From: Oscillospiraceae bacterium
GTDB lineage: Bacteria > Bacillota_A > Clostridia > Oscillospirales > JAAYXM01
Assembly (NCBI GenBank): GCA_017408185.1
Contig: JAFQVE010000066.1
Span: 1 to 12,021 of the forward strand
DNA length: 12,021 nt
Direction: 5' to 3'
Under the pieces are notes generated by a model, which saw nothing but the letters and a program-made list of their open reading frames with translations, had not been told where the DNA came from and searched no databases. Below are positions 1 to 7,384 of this stretch, piece by piece. Position 1 is the first letter of the stretch. Every line of letters starts with the position of its first letter. The position numbers and the translations under genes were made by a program.

Positions 1-192
1 CAAAAAGGAACAAATGAAAATCTAAATGGTTTACTTCGTGAGTTCTATCCTAAAGGAAGAAACCTTTCCAGAGTTAGTCCTGCTACATTAAAAAAGAACC
101 TGGCGTTGATCAACGCCAGGCCCAAGAAAGTTTTACTTTATCAAAAACCTGTGGATTTATTTGATGCTTGCCTTAAAATCTGTTGCACTTAG
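1..192 (+). CDS. IS30-family transposase, C-terminal fragment (5' end outside window)
   Basis: This is the last 63 codons of a transposase, open from the first base of the window and ending at TAG 190-192. The fragment begins QKGTNENLNGLLREFYPKG, which matches the block around the catalytic glutamate of the DDE domain in IS30-family transposases (usual form W-Q/E-R-G-T/S-N-E-N-x-N-G-L, then a YFPKG-like segment). Glu6 of the fragment is the likely third catalytic residue. It continues with the family-typical N-x-RP-(K/R)-K ... P-x-D/E-LF ending. The enzyme would cut and join the element's ends. The two aspartates lie outside the window, so whether the gene is intact cannot be judged. Its last 20 bases overlap the convergent tRNA nucleotidyltransferase gene, and codons at 99-120 form a hairpin listed separately. 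Confidence 0.85.
   Translation, partial: QKGTNENLNGLLREFYPKGRNLSRVSPATLKKNLALINARPKKVLLYQKPVDLFDACLKICCT
90..120 (-). terminator. Intrinsic terminator on the minus strand, inside the transposase coding sequence
   Basis: Bases 99-120 are a perfect 22-nt palindrome with 11-base arms (CCTGGCGTTGA and its complement). Read on the minus strand, the stem is followed at once by TTCTTTTTT (complement of 90-98). That is the layout of a Rho-independent terminator. It lies about 52 nt beyond the stop of the leftward tRNA nucleotidyltransferase gene and would end the nuclease/nucleotidyltransferase operon. The plus-strand side lacks a T-run directly after the stem, so it looks one-directional. Confidence 0.7.
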
Positions 193-1561
193 TTTGACAA
201 TTCATCTTTCTCAGTTTTTTTGCATATGCAAGCACCTGTTTGAGCGCGTTTTCCTTTTCGATTCCCGCAAGACGAAGCTTGTGCGCATAGGAGAGCAGCT
301 CAGCAAAATCTCCGCCCGGCGCAAGCCCTGCCGCTATGAGGTCGCGCCCCATAACATATGGCCGCGCCATATACTCGCGATATATCTCAAGCCGCTCTGT
401 AAGAAACTCCATATGTGACACATAGCCATATTGCGATATTGTGCCCTCTCCGTCAGCCGTTGCAAGAAAAATGAGCGCCTGCGGATCTGCCGCGCGGTCA
501 AACATTTTGTTCGTCGATTTCACGGACGAGCCGACAGAAGCCGCAATATTTGGCTGCATATGAAGCTCACAAAGATTCAGAACATAGTCAATAAGCTTTG
601 TTTCGTTGGTTATTCTCTGCATAAATGCCTTTATCAGCGGAAGGCCTTTCAGCTCGTGCTCATATGCGTGGAGCTCTCCCTTTATAACCTCGGTGCATAT
701 CGCTTTACCGAAATCGTGTGCAACGGCGGCGAGCATGAACCCAAACGGATTTTCCGCCATATCTCTGTATTTCACAGCCGCATCAAGCACAAGCATCGTA
801 TGCGTCCACACATCACCCTCTGAATGATGCTTCGGATTCTGCCCGACTCCCGAAAGCGATGCAAGCTCGGGAAACCACTCATCGAGACAATCCATTTCAC
901 GGAGTGTTTCAAAAAATACAGACGGATGTTCCGCCTTGAGCATAGCCTTGCGCAGCTCTCCCTCAATGCGCTCCTTCGAAAGATGAGCAAGGCTCATTCT
1001 GCGGCACAGTGAAACGGTTTCCGGCGCAACCTTCGATGAAAATCTCGCGGCAAACTGCGCTCCACGCAGGACCCGGAGCGGATCCTCTGCAAAGGTCTCG
1101 TCATTCACGTGGCGAAGGATTCCGTTTTCAAGATCCGACCGCCCGTTGTAATGATCAATAATCTCGCCGCTGAGGACATCCTTCATAAGTGCGTTATATG
1201 TGAAATCGCGCCGTTTGGATGCGCCGTATGTGCCAATGAACGGATCGACGAACACATCAAAATCCTTGTGTCCGAGCCCTCTCACCTTTTCCTTTCTCGG
1301 CATCGCTATATCAACAGAATAGCCCTTGAGGTTATATATTCCGAAGCTTTCACCAATGCTTATCCGCTCGCCGAGAGAATCGAGAATACTCTCAAGAACC
1401 GATGGCGAAATGCCATGGATTTCTATATCAAGGTCCTTCACAGCCACGCCGCGCAGCTCGTCGCGCACACAACCGCCGACAAAATATGTACGGCCGCCGT
1501 GTCTTTCAACCTCCTGCGCGATTTTCTGCGCCATCTCCATATCACACGCGGTTTCAGCCAT
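173..1561 (-). CDS. CCA-adding enzyme / poly(A) polymerase-family tRNA nucleotidyltransferase with HD domain; C-terminus altered by IS
   Basis: This class II nucleotidyltransferase most likely adds or repairs the 3' CCA of tRNA in the cytoplasm. The 462-residue protein shows the family order. FVGGCVRDELRG is at residues 27-38, and the metal-binding DLD at 43-45 lies within VKDLDIEI. KRRDFTYNAL follows near residue 115, then EDPLRVLRGAQFAARF, the neck region. The second half has an HD phosphohydrolase domain (HTMLVLD... and AAVAHDFGK), seen in some bacterial CCA enzymes. The ATG at 1559-1561 is chosen because AGGAGGTG (1567-1574) sits 5 nt before it. The gene lies 34 nt after the ATPase gene in the same operon. 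The last residues, roughly MNCQTKCNRF, are read from the IS end, so the native tail has probably been replaced. CCA-adding versus poly(A) polymerase activity cannot be told from sequence. Confidence 0.9.
   Translation of the reverse strand: MAETACDMEMAQKIAQEVERHGGRTYFVGGCVRDELRGVAVKDLDIEIHGISPSVLESILDSLGERISIGESFGIYNLKGYSVDIAMPRKEKVRGLGHKDFDVFVDPFIGTYGASKRRDFTYNALMKDVLSGEIIDHYNGRSDLENGILRHVNDETFAEDPLRVLRGAQFAARFSSKVAPETVSLCRRMSLAHLSKERIEGELRKAMLKAEHPSVFFETLREMDCLDEWFPELASLSGVGQNPKHHSEGDVWTHTMLVLDAAVKYRDMAENPFGFMLAAVAHDFGKAICTEVIKGELHAYEHELKGLPLIKAFMQRITNETKLIDYVLNLCELHMQPNIAASVGSSVKSTNKMFDRAADPQALIFLATADGEGTISQYGYVSHMEFLTERLEIYREYMARPYVMGRDLIAAGLAPGGDFAELLSYAHKLRLAGIEKENALKQVLAYAKKLRKMNCQTKCNRF
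181..205 (+). repeat. Candidate terminal inverted repeat (right end) of the IS30-like element
   Basis: The sequence TGTTGCACTTAGTTTGACAA (181-200) and the few bases after it straddle the transposase stop codon. TTGCACTT-like ends are, from memory, common in IS30-family elements of Firmicutes. The matching left end is not in the window, so neither the repeat nor its exact length can be confirmed. Confidence 0.4.
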
Positions 1562-1595
1562 ATATACACCTCCTCATGTTTTCTTCATCCGCAGA

Positions 1596-3977
1596 TTATG
1601 CCTGCATATAAATTCTGTTTCCGCAAAGCCTTTCAAGATATTCTTCCCTGCAGGTGAGGAAAATCACCTGATGCCGCTTTGCACATTCGCCAAGAAGCTC
1701 ACACGAGCGTTTCATGCGCTCGGCATCCATATCCGTAAACGGATCGTCAAACACGATAACCCCTCCACCATCGGGGAACAGATGATCAAGCACAGCGAGG
1801 CGGAATGCCAGGGAAACAGTCTCCTTTGTTCCCTCCGAAAGCTTGCCATAGTCAAGCAAGCGGTTATCGCTGTAGATGTTCATATTCAGCTTATCGGCAA
1901 CCGGGAATTCAGACGAGACTCTGCCGTCTGTAATCGCACCAAGGTAATGGGTGAATCTGTCTGCGATATCCTGCATCGGGTTATCGTTTACATTTTCTTT
2001 CTGCACTCTGAACACTTCTGCTATATGCATCCAGTGTTGCAGCAGGCTCTTCTTCTCTTCAAATATCCGCTCTGCCTTTTCTGCCTCAGCGCGAGGCTCT
2101 CCCGTGATATTTTCGCGATATCCCTCAAGGCGGCTTGCGGCAGAGGTCTTTTCCGTCAACGCATTTTCGCGAAGCTCCTGCTCAAGCTTCAGCTTTTTTT
2201 GCAGGTCTGCAAGATGAGCCTCAGGATCGCTCACCGCGAGATACTCCGGCGGAATATCTTCAAGCGCAGCAACGGAGCTGCTCAGCTTTTCGAGCTCTTC
2301 CCTGAGATCATAGGCTTTTGCTTTGAGTTCCTTAACGCTTCCAAAATCCGCAGCATATCCTTCAACCACAGCTTCCTTTGATGCTATGAAGCCCGAAATG
2401 TCTGCACTTCCGCAAAGAGAAACAATCTCTCTGCCGATTTCTTCCTTCGGTCGGATTTGCTCCGCAACAGAGGCCGCTTTCTGCTCAAGCTCCGAAAGGG
2501 ATTCGCTTCCCAGAACGAGCGCCAGCCTTCCCTTTGCGGCATCCGCCCTCAGCTTTATTTCCGAAAGCATTTTTGCAATGCCTTCAAGCTCATCCGATGA
2601 CTTCACACTATATTTATCAAAAATTGCAAGAAGCGCCGTTTTCTGCTCCGCAAGCTGCGCCTCAATTGCGGCAACGTCAACATCAGCAGGCGAAAGCTGC
2701 AGCTCCATAACACCCGGCACCGTGATTTTCACAGCCTCGCGGATCCTTGCTTTTCCATCGGTAATTTCAACTGCCTCGCCTGTCCGCAGAGCTTTAATCT
2801 CAACACTGTTATCGCCAAGCATTCTTACAGCGGCGTTCAGGTTCATTCCGCAAAGCTTGTTTTCGAGCGTTGCTATGCTGCGCTGTGCGGCCTTCACCTG
2901 CGCAATTTCTCCATTCTCCGGAGCCGCCGCACCGGATAGCTTCTCCTCGAGCGGTGAAAGCTCCTCGGCAATCATCTTTGCTGCTTCATATTTGTCAAGC
3001 ACTTCGCGCCCGGTCTTTTCCGCCTGCAACGCTCGCGCCCGTTCAAGATTTTCCAAAAGCACAGGCCATTTCGCAAGGATATCCGAAATTTTACGAAGCT
3101 CCGCTTCGAGCCGCGTCACCGCACGGCGCTGCTCACTCACAACCGCCAGCCTGCTTGCAAAAGCGTTGAATTTGTTATATTTTTTCTCCGCAGCTTGTGC
3201 AGCCGCATCACAATCGGCATATGCCGCCGCGGTCCTGTCCGCCTCCTGCTCAAGCCTTGAGATTTCATCAAGAACGGCTCTTGCATCCTCGAGGGCATAA
3301 TATGCCTTTAAAATCTCTCCGAGTCCTGTCGCCCAGCGGCCTGCCTTTCTCACAGGCATCTCCCGCTCAGAATCCCAGTGTTTTCCGGCAAGCTCCTCTA
3401 TCTTCGCGTTGATCGCCTGCTCTATTGCATCCATTGAAATGCCGTCACTCTCGGCAAATGCCTGCGAAACAGCATCTGATATTTCCTGCTTTGCATCCGT
3501 CTTTTTCGATGCATCAAGTATCGTCTGCAGCGAAATATCCGCATTGCGCTGGGATGAGAGGAGCATATCGGAATAGACGCCCTCGCCATAGACCAGCACA
3601 TCTTTCAGAATTTCATCAATGTTTTTCTGATCCCTGATAACGCCCTCCGGCGCAGACAGCAGACAACGCGAATCCGCGCCCCATTCCTTTGAGAGCGTAT
3701 ACTCTCTGCCGTCCGCTTCAAACGATATCTTGCCGTCTGCAAAGTCTCCGGTGACGGCGCTGCCTCTGCGCGCACCCGGAAAATACAGGTCGCGAAACTC
3801 CTTGTCGCTTCTTCCGTCAATACGTGCATTCTGAAAAAGAGTGCGTGAAATGAGATTTACGAGCGTGCTTTTTCCGCTCTCGTTCTTGCCGTAGACGATG
3901 TTGATTCCGTCAGAGAAGGAGATGCTTCTGTCACGGATGCCTGCAAACTGTGTGCAGGATATGCTTTTTATTTTCAT
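1596..3977 (-). CDS. YhaN/SbcC-like AAA ATPase with coiled coils, partner of the neighbouring metallophosphoesterase
   Basis: This 793-residue ATPase of the SMC/Rad50/SbcC superfamily is probably the ATP-driven half of a DNA-end processing complex. Residues 1-40 hold the N-terminal strand and Walker A motif GKNESGKST (30-38). A long Ala/Glu/Lys-rich region follows, with heptad-like coiled-coil stretches. The C-terminal half-domain has the ABC signature LSEGTKETVSLAF (from about 713) and Walker B GVIVFDDPFTD (about 739-749). A CxxC zinc hook is absent. Near the middle (about 375-430) lies a beta-rich, glycine-containing insert instead. In these respects it resembles YhaN of Bacillus more than classical SbcC. 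The ATG at 3975-3977 follows the metallophosphoesterase stop by one base, and AAGGAGGG (3986-3993) lies 8 nt upstream inside that gene's end, which suggests coupled translation. Long open frames on the opposite strand are composition shadows. Confidence 0.88.
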   Translation of the reverse strand: MKIKSISCTQFAGIRDRSISFSDGINIVYGKNESGKSTLVNLISRTLFQNARIDGRSDKEFRDLYFPGARRGSAVTGDFADGKISFEADGREYTLSKEWGADSRCLLSAPEGVIRDQKNIDEILKDVLVYGEGVYSDMLLSSQRNADISLQTILDASKKTDAKQEISDAVSQAFAESDGISMDAIEQAINAKIEELAGKHWDSEREMPVRKAGRWATGLGEILKAYYALEDARAVLDEISRLEQEADRTAAAYADCDAAAQAAEKKYNKFNAFASRLAVVSEQRRAVTRLEAELRKISDILAKWPVLLENLERARALQAEKTGREVLDKYEAAKMIAEELSPLEEKLSGAAAPENGEIAQVKAAQRSIATLENKLCGMNLNAAVRMLGDNSVEIKALRTGEAVEITDGKARIREAVKITVPGVMELQLSPADVDVAAIEAQLAEQKTALLAIFDKYSVKSSDELEGIAKMLSEIKLRADAAKGRLALVLGSESLSELEQKAASVAEQIRPKEEIGREIVSLCGSADISGFIASKEAVVEGYAADFGSVKELKAKAYDLREELEKLSSSVAALEDIPPEYLAVSDPEAHLADLQKKLKLEQELRENALTEKTSAASRLEGYRENITGEPRAEAEKAERIFEEKKSLLQHWMHIAEVFRVQKENVNDNPMQDIADRFTHYLGAITDGRVSSEFPVADKLNMNIYSDNRLLDYGKLSEGTKETVSLAFRLAVLDHLFPDGGGVIVFDDPFTDMDAERMKRSCELLGECAKRHQVIFLTCREEYLERLCGNRIYMQA

Positions 3978-3978
3978 C

Positions 3979-5106
3979 TCATCTTCCCTCCTTCAGAGCT
4001 CTGAGCAGCTCATAAGCAAGCTGTGCCTCCTTCGGCTCATCAAGAAGAGCGGTCAGCAGACTTGCAGAAAACGAAGTCTCAGGAAATTCTGAACGTATGA
4101 GCTCTTCCGATATGAGCCTTGTGAGCGCATAGTCGTTATATGTTCCTTCGATAAAGCGCGCCAGCTTTGCGCCGAGCACAGACGCTCTGCTCTCATATTC
4201 CTCTGCGGTGACTGCACCGGAAAGGATGATGTCAACAACGCTTCGGTCATCCACCTCTCCAAGCTCACAATCGAGAATCTCCTCCATCCTTCCGGCCGAA
4301 AGAGAAATATTTTTTCGGCAAAAGTGAAGATTTCCCGAAACGAATTTCTTTGCGCGCACGGCTTTATCATCAGCAATTTCGACGATAAAGCACTGACCTT
4401 CCGTGTTGCAGGCAACGTCTGTCTGCACGTGTGTTCCTGCGTTGAAAATCTTTCCGCAGGCGGAATACTCTTCCGTAAGAGAGCGCGGAAACGGAACGTG
4501 AGTGTGCCCTATCAGCCATATATCAACAGGTATTTCCTCAAGCTCTGATCTCTTCATAAGAAAATATCTGCCCTCGTTGTCGATGGTTTCACCCTCGACT
4601 GCGCCGTGGGCTATTCCTATATGAAACGCTTCATCTGCGTCGATATCGGAACTTTTTATCCAATCGAGATTATTCTCGCCCGGTGCTGAGTGAACAGATG
4701 TGCAGAGCGCAGGATATAAGATGACCTCCGAGCCGCCTGCCGTCACTTTATAGGGGCGATAATCCGAAAGCAGCATAATGTTGTCATAGGACGGCAGAAG
4801 GTCTCTGAAATATTGCCATACCTTGACGTCTTTATCATAATAGTCGTGGTTTCCGGGAAGAACAGCCACCATACCCTTAAAGCACGACAGCATATCAAGA
4901 AGAACTTTTATATCCCTCTTGGATATGCTATAGGTATTCTCAAACAGATCTCCCGTAATCACGAAAAGCTCACATTCTTCGGAATTGGCGGCCGATACCA
5001 TTTCTTCAAAAGCCTGTATTCTGCTCGCCGCAAGGATTGCCCCCTGCTCGTGGCTCGCATATCTGAGGCCTATATGGTTATCCCCCGTCACAAAGATTCT
5101 TATCAT
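3979..5106 (-). CDS. YhaO/SbcD-like metallophosphoesterase (DNA repair exonuclease family)
   Basis: This calcineurin-like phosphoesterase is the probable nuclease subunit of the pair with the ATPase that follows. All five family motifs are present. They are GDNH (D9, H11), TGDLFE (D53), PGNHDYY (N86, H87), the histidine of IAHGAVEGE (H167) and GHTHVP (H201, H203). These residues would bind two metal ions. The C-terminal 130 or so residues form a less conserved capping region ending LRALKEGR. I start it at ATG 5104-5106 (375 aa). GGAG at 5115-5118 lies 8 nt before this ATG, while the in-frame GTG at 5113-5115 overlaps that site. Its own promoter lies directly upstream (5154-5182). It is the first gene of the leftward operon. 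SbcD, Mre11 and YhaO all fit; the partner's lack of a zinc hook favours YhaO-like. Confidence 0.88.
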   Translation of the reverse strand: MIRIFVTGDNHIGLRYASHEQGAILAASRIQAFEEMVSAANSEECELFVITGDLFENTYSISKRDIKVLLDMLSCFKGMVAVLPGNHDYYDKDVKVWQYFRDLLPSYDNIMLLSDYRPYKVTAGGSEVILYPALCTSVHSAPGENNLDWIKSSDIDADEAFHIGIAHGAVEGETIDNEGRYFLMKRSELEEIPVDIWLIGHTHVPFPRSLTEEYSACGKIFNAGTHVQTDVACNTEGQCFIVEIADDKAVRAKKFVSGNLHFCRKNISLSAGRMEEILDCELGEVDDRSVVDIILSGAVTAEEYESRASVLGAKLARFIEGTYNDYALTRLISEELIRSEFPETSFSASLLTALLDEPKEAQLAYELLRALKEGR

Positions 5107-5114
5107 TACAAACA

Positions 5115-5118
5115 CTCC
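5115..5118 (-). promoter_or_regulatory. Ribosome-binding site that fixes the metallophosphoesterase start
   Basis: GGAG on the minus strand lies 8 nt before the ATG at 5106. It overlaps the in-frame GTG at 5115, which is therefore unlikely to be the start. Confidence 0.6.
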
Positions 5119-5153
5119 ATATATCTCAGGATGATGCCATTGTAGTTTAGTTA

Positions 5154-5182
5154 ATTATATCATATTCCGCTTTCCAAAACAA
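5154..5182 (-). promoter_or_regulatory. Sigma-A type promoter of the nuclease operon
   Basis: On the minus strand, TTGTTT (5177-5182) and TATAAT (5154-5159) are separated by 17 nt. A TG one base before the -10 box gives an extended -10. Transcription would start near 5147, about 40 nt before the metallophosphoesterase ATG. The -35 box touches the T-tract of the upstream terminator. Confidence 0.75.
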
Positions 5183-5183
5183 C

Positions 5184-5222
5184 AAAAAAGGGCTTTCGGC
5201 AAAATGCATTTTGCCGAAAGCC
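5184..5222 (-). terminator. Strong intrinsic terminator after the zinc-ribbon gene
   Basis: Bases 5191-5222 form a perfect palindrome with 16-base arms (GGCTTTCGGCAAAATG and its complement). The hairpin tip must open to form a loop. On the minus strand it is followed by CTTTTTTG (complement of 5183-5190), a proper T-tract. It begins 11 nt after the zinc-ribbon stop codon and would separate that transcript from the nuclease operon. The reverse side carries TCTTTTGA, a weaker T-run, so any plus-strand termination would be less efficient. Confidence 0.85.
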
Positions 5223-5233
5223 TCTTTTGAAGG

Positions 5234-5467
5234 TTATTTACTTCCGATACTGCCGGGCTTGTGGCACCAGCTCCTGTCTGTATCTTCTTTTATATAGCTC
5301 CTGACGATTGACCTGCAATCGAGGCAAAGATCGGAATATACCTCAACAACGCCGATAAGCCCGAATATCCCCGAATTGTATTTCAAGCCGACATTACCCG
5401 TCTCTGAGCTTTTGCCCCAGGCAACTCCAACCTCAATTCTCTCACTTCCGCAATACGGGCATTTCAT
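5234..5467 (-). CDS. Small zinc-ribbon protein, function unknown
   Basis: This is a 77-residue protein that I cannot assign to a characterised family. It opens with MKCPYCGSERIEVG and has a second pair of cysteines at CLDC, about 45 residues later. The two CxxC pairs would form a zinc ribbon of the kind found in many small Firmicutes proteins that read out nucleic acids or are nucleotide-related scaffolds. Between them lies a glycine-rich, hydrophobic stretch (GLKYNSGIFGLIGVVEVY), probably beta strands. ATG 5465-5467 is the start, because GGGAGG (5476-5481) lies 8 nt upstream. An in-frame TTG at 5486-5488 would place that site inside the coding sequence. The gene lies 70 nt downstream of the channel gene on the same strand with no clear terminator between them, so they may share a transcript. 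It ends in the strong terminator at 5184-5222. Confidence 0.75.
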   Translation of the reverse strand: MKCPYCGSERIEVGVAWGKSSETGNVGLKYNSGIFGLIGVVEVYSDLCLDCRSIVRSYIKEDTDRSWCHKPGSIGSK

Positions 5468-5475
5468 AAGTATTA

Positions 5476-5481
5476 CCTCCC
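5476..5481 (-). promoter_or_regulatory. Ribosome-binding site of the zinc-ribbon gene
   Basis: GGGAGG on the minus strand, 8 nt before ATG 5467. It rules out the upstream in-frame TTG. Confidence 0.65.
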
Positions 5482-5537
5482 AAAACAAAATTTATTTTAA
5501 TAGACTTTCTGACACAGCTTTAAAGCAAATCATCACG

Positions 5538-7379
5538 TTAATTTTCCGATATAACAACCAACAGATCACGCTCGCCGAAAACAACAGTATCATCCTTGGA
5601 CGGATTCACAATCACATCGCGCTTTGCAGCATCATTGTGTCTGTATCCAAGGTATATCTCACCCTTACGCGCTGCGCTTTCAGTCAGTATGTAGGAATCG
5701 ACAGGAACGCCGATCGGCACATAATTCGCAGCAGGTTTCATATACATCTCCGAGCCGCTTTCATCCAGCAGATCATCAATCAGCGGTATTATGTCAGGGT
5801 TCTCGGAAATTTGCGCCATTATCAAGCTGGCGAAATTCGAACCTATAACAAAATCGTCAACCCTTGCCTGCGATGCCAGACGCTGATTATCAACGCTTCG
5901 CATTTCTGTTGTTATGGAGAAATTCAAACCGTTTTTATCGGCAATGTCACGCAAAAGAATCAACCTTAAAAGAGTCTGTGAGTCAGAGCTTTCCGGGTCC
6001 AGGCTGTCATCATTCAAAAGAAGGATATTATTAGCTTCTTTATTTATAAATTCGCACAGAAGCTCACGGGTAACCTGTTTGGTGCATATTGTAATATCCA
6101 GATTGTCATATAATCCCAGCTTCGCTTCATCCAAATCATCATCAACCACAACCACGTGTGTATGCGGTTCTACATATTTGGCATATTCTTCAAGTATTAT
6201 CGGCAGCTTTTCGTTGCTGCCCAATACAATCAGATGATTATTTGCCGTTGCGGAAACACCTGCACTGTTGCAGATTTTTGTCTCATCCGCAATCTTTGCC
6301 GGATGATAATTATAATCTCCGTCGTCAAATTCCAGAAGAACGATTTCATCGTCTTTCCCGATGACGGTATCCATCGGAGGATTCAACCTCACTTGACCGT
6401 CTGATTTCAAACCGACTGCCACTGCATTCGAAAAGCTCATCAACGCTTCTTTAAAGCCTTTCCCTGCCAGCTCCGGAACCCTTTCAAAATACAGCTCATT
6501 GCCGCTGAAGTTGAACAGCTCTGTCAATACCTGCGACAAACCGTGCTGACGGCAGGTGTTTGAAATAATACGGGCAATTGCATCTTTTGCATAGATAATT
6601 GCAGCGCGGCCTTCGCCTGCAATATTCGCCGCTTCCACGTATTGATTGTCCTGCAGAGAAACAATGAATCTCAGCTCAGGATTCATCAGCTCTTTATTCT
6701 TTATATAAGCCGCAAGAGCCAGCAGAATCTTCACAGTTTCTGCATCGTCGTGAACATTGATTATCACAGACTTGCAGGTTTCCACAGAGCAACGCTCCAG
6801 AGCATAGCTCTCATACAGCTTGCCACTGCGGCAAATGATTCTGGTTGTTCTGTTGTCTGAAATGCGCGAGGAGATTGCATCCTCGATCTCCTCTTTTGCC
6901 TGCTCTCCCAGAACCACAATGCAGGCATCCTTCTTATTGGAGTTATCTTCAATAAGCTCCTCAATAATCGCAAACGCATTATTATCAAACCCGATTATAA
7001 TTGTGTGCCCGTCCTCCTGCACAACGGATATACCCTTCCGAAGATTGCTGAGCTTTTCCTCCACACCTGTTGCAATAACACCAATCAGGACACTGGTAAG
7101 AAACAGGCCGCAAAGTGTGGCAAGGAACATCAGAAGCAGATATACTATGTTATCCGTCGGTACACCTGCAAGATTGCCGGCATCCAATGTGTACATCAGG
7201 CTATACCATACCTGATACAAAATGCCGCCGTCGTCAGATGCGAAAGATGCTATGATTCCGATAACTATAACTATTGCCGCAGTAATCGCAAACAACAAAA
7301 CAGACATCGCAATCGGCCCTTTTGACATCATACAGTCAAACCAATAGCTGATACGCTCGCGCAGAGTTCTTCTCTTCAT
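5538..7379 (-). CDS. CASTOR/POLLUX-type ion channel with tandem RCK (TrkA-N-like) domains
   Basis: This is a membrane cation channel of 613 residues, probably gated by ligand binding to its cytoplasmic domains. A short basic N-terminus (KRRTLRER) precedes membrane helix 1 (about 22-46). A pore helix and filter follow, YSLMYTLDAGNLAG (59-72), then membrane helix 2 (about 77-104). The DAGN filter replaces the TVGYG of potassium channels and is the hallmark I know from plant CASTOR and POLLUX. The rest is cytoplasmic. One Rossmann-like RCK domain starts at HTIIIGFDNNAFAII (about 125). A second starts at NHLIVLGSNEKLPII in the middle of the chain. The C-terminal part resembles TrkA-C/RCK-C. The start is ATG 7377-7379, with GGGGGAG (7385-7391) 5 nt upstream. 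The in-frame ATG at 7416-7418 lacks a good site. The promoter is at 7572-7600. Ion preference is not predictable here. Confidence 0.88.
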   Translation of the reverse strand: MKRRTLRERISYWFDCMMSKGPIAMSVLLFAITAAIVIVIGIIASFASDDGGILYQVWYSLMYTLDAGNLAGVPTDNIVYLLLMFLATLCGLFLTSVLIGVIATGVEEKLSNLRKGISVVQEDGHTIIIGFDNNAFAIIEELIEDNSNKKDACIVVLGEQAKEEIEDAISSRISDNRTTRIICRSGKLYESYALERCSVETCKSVIINVHDDAETVKILLALAAYIKNKELMNPELRFIVSLQDNQYVEAANIAGEGRAAIIYAKDAIARIISNTCRQHGLSQVLTELFNFSGNELYFERVPELAGKGFKEALMSFSNAVAVGLKSDGQVRLNPPMDTVIGKDDEIVLLEFDDGDYNYHPAKIADETKICNSAGVSATANNHLIVLGSNEKLPIILEEYAKYVEPHTHVVVVDDDLDEAKLGLYDNLDITICTKQVTRELLCEFINKEANNILLLNDDSLDPESSDSQTLLRLILLRDIADKNGLNFSITTEMRSVDNQRLASQARVDDFVIGSNFASLIMAQISENPDIIPLIDDLLDESGSEMYMKPAANYVPIGVPVDSYILTESAARKGEIYLGYRHNDAAKRDVIVNPSKDDTVVFGERDLLVVISEN

Positions 7380-7384
7380 TTTAT

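Larger units (their letters stand above)
1..205 (+). mobile_element. IS30-family insertion sequence, right end only
   Basis: This is the right-hand remnant of an insertion sequence that continues beyond the left edge. It is identified by the transposase 3' end it carries and by a candidate terminal repeat around 181-205. Only one end is visible, so the boundary with chromosomal DNA is approximate, probably between 195 and 205. No target duplication can be checked. The element lies against the 3' end of the tRNA nucleotidyltransferase gene, in convergent orientation. Confidence 0.75.

Noticed and set aside
1326..3300. Two long open frames on the plus strand (about 351 and 325 codons) opposite the nucleotidyltransferase and ATPase genes
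   Set aside because: They lie antisense to genes with clear family motifs. Their translations are rich in Ser, Cys and Arg with no recognisable domain, and no ribosome-binding sites support them. They are composition shadows.
5531..5560. Terminator after the channel gene
   Set aside because: Only a short GCTTTAAAGC palindrome lies nearby (5517-5526), with no GC-rich stem or T-run, so no terminator can be called between the channel and the zinc-ribbon gene.
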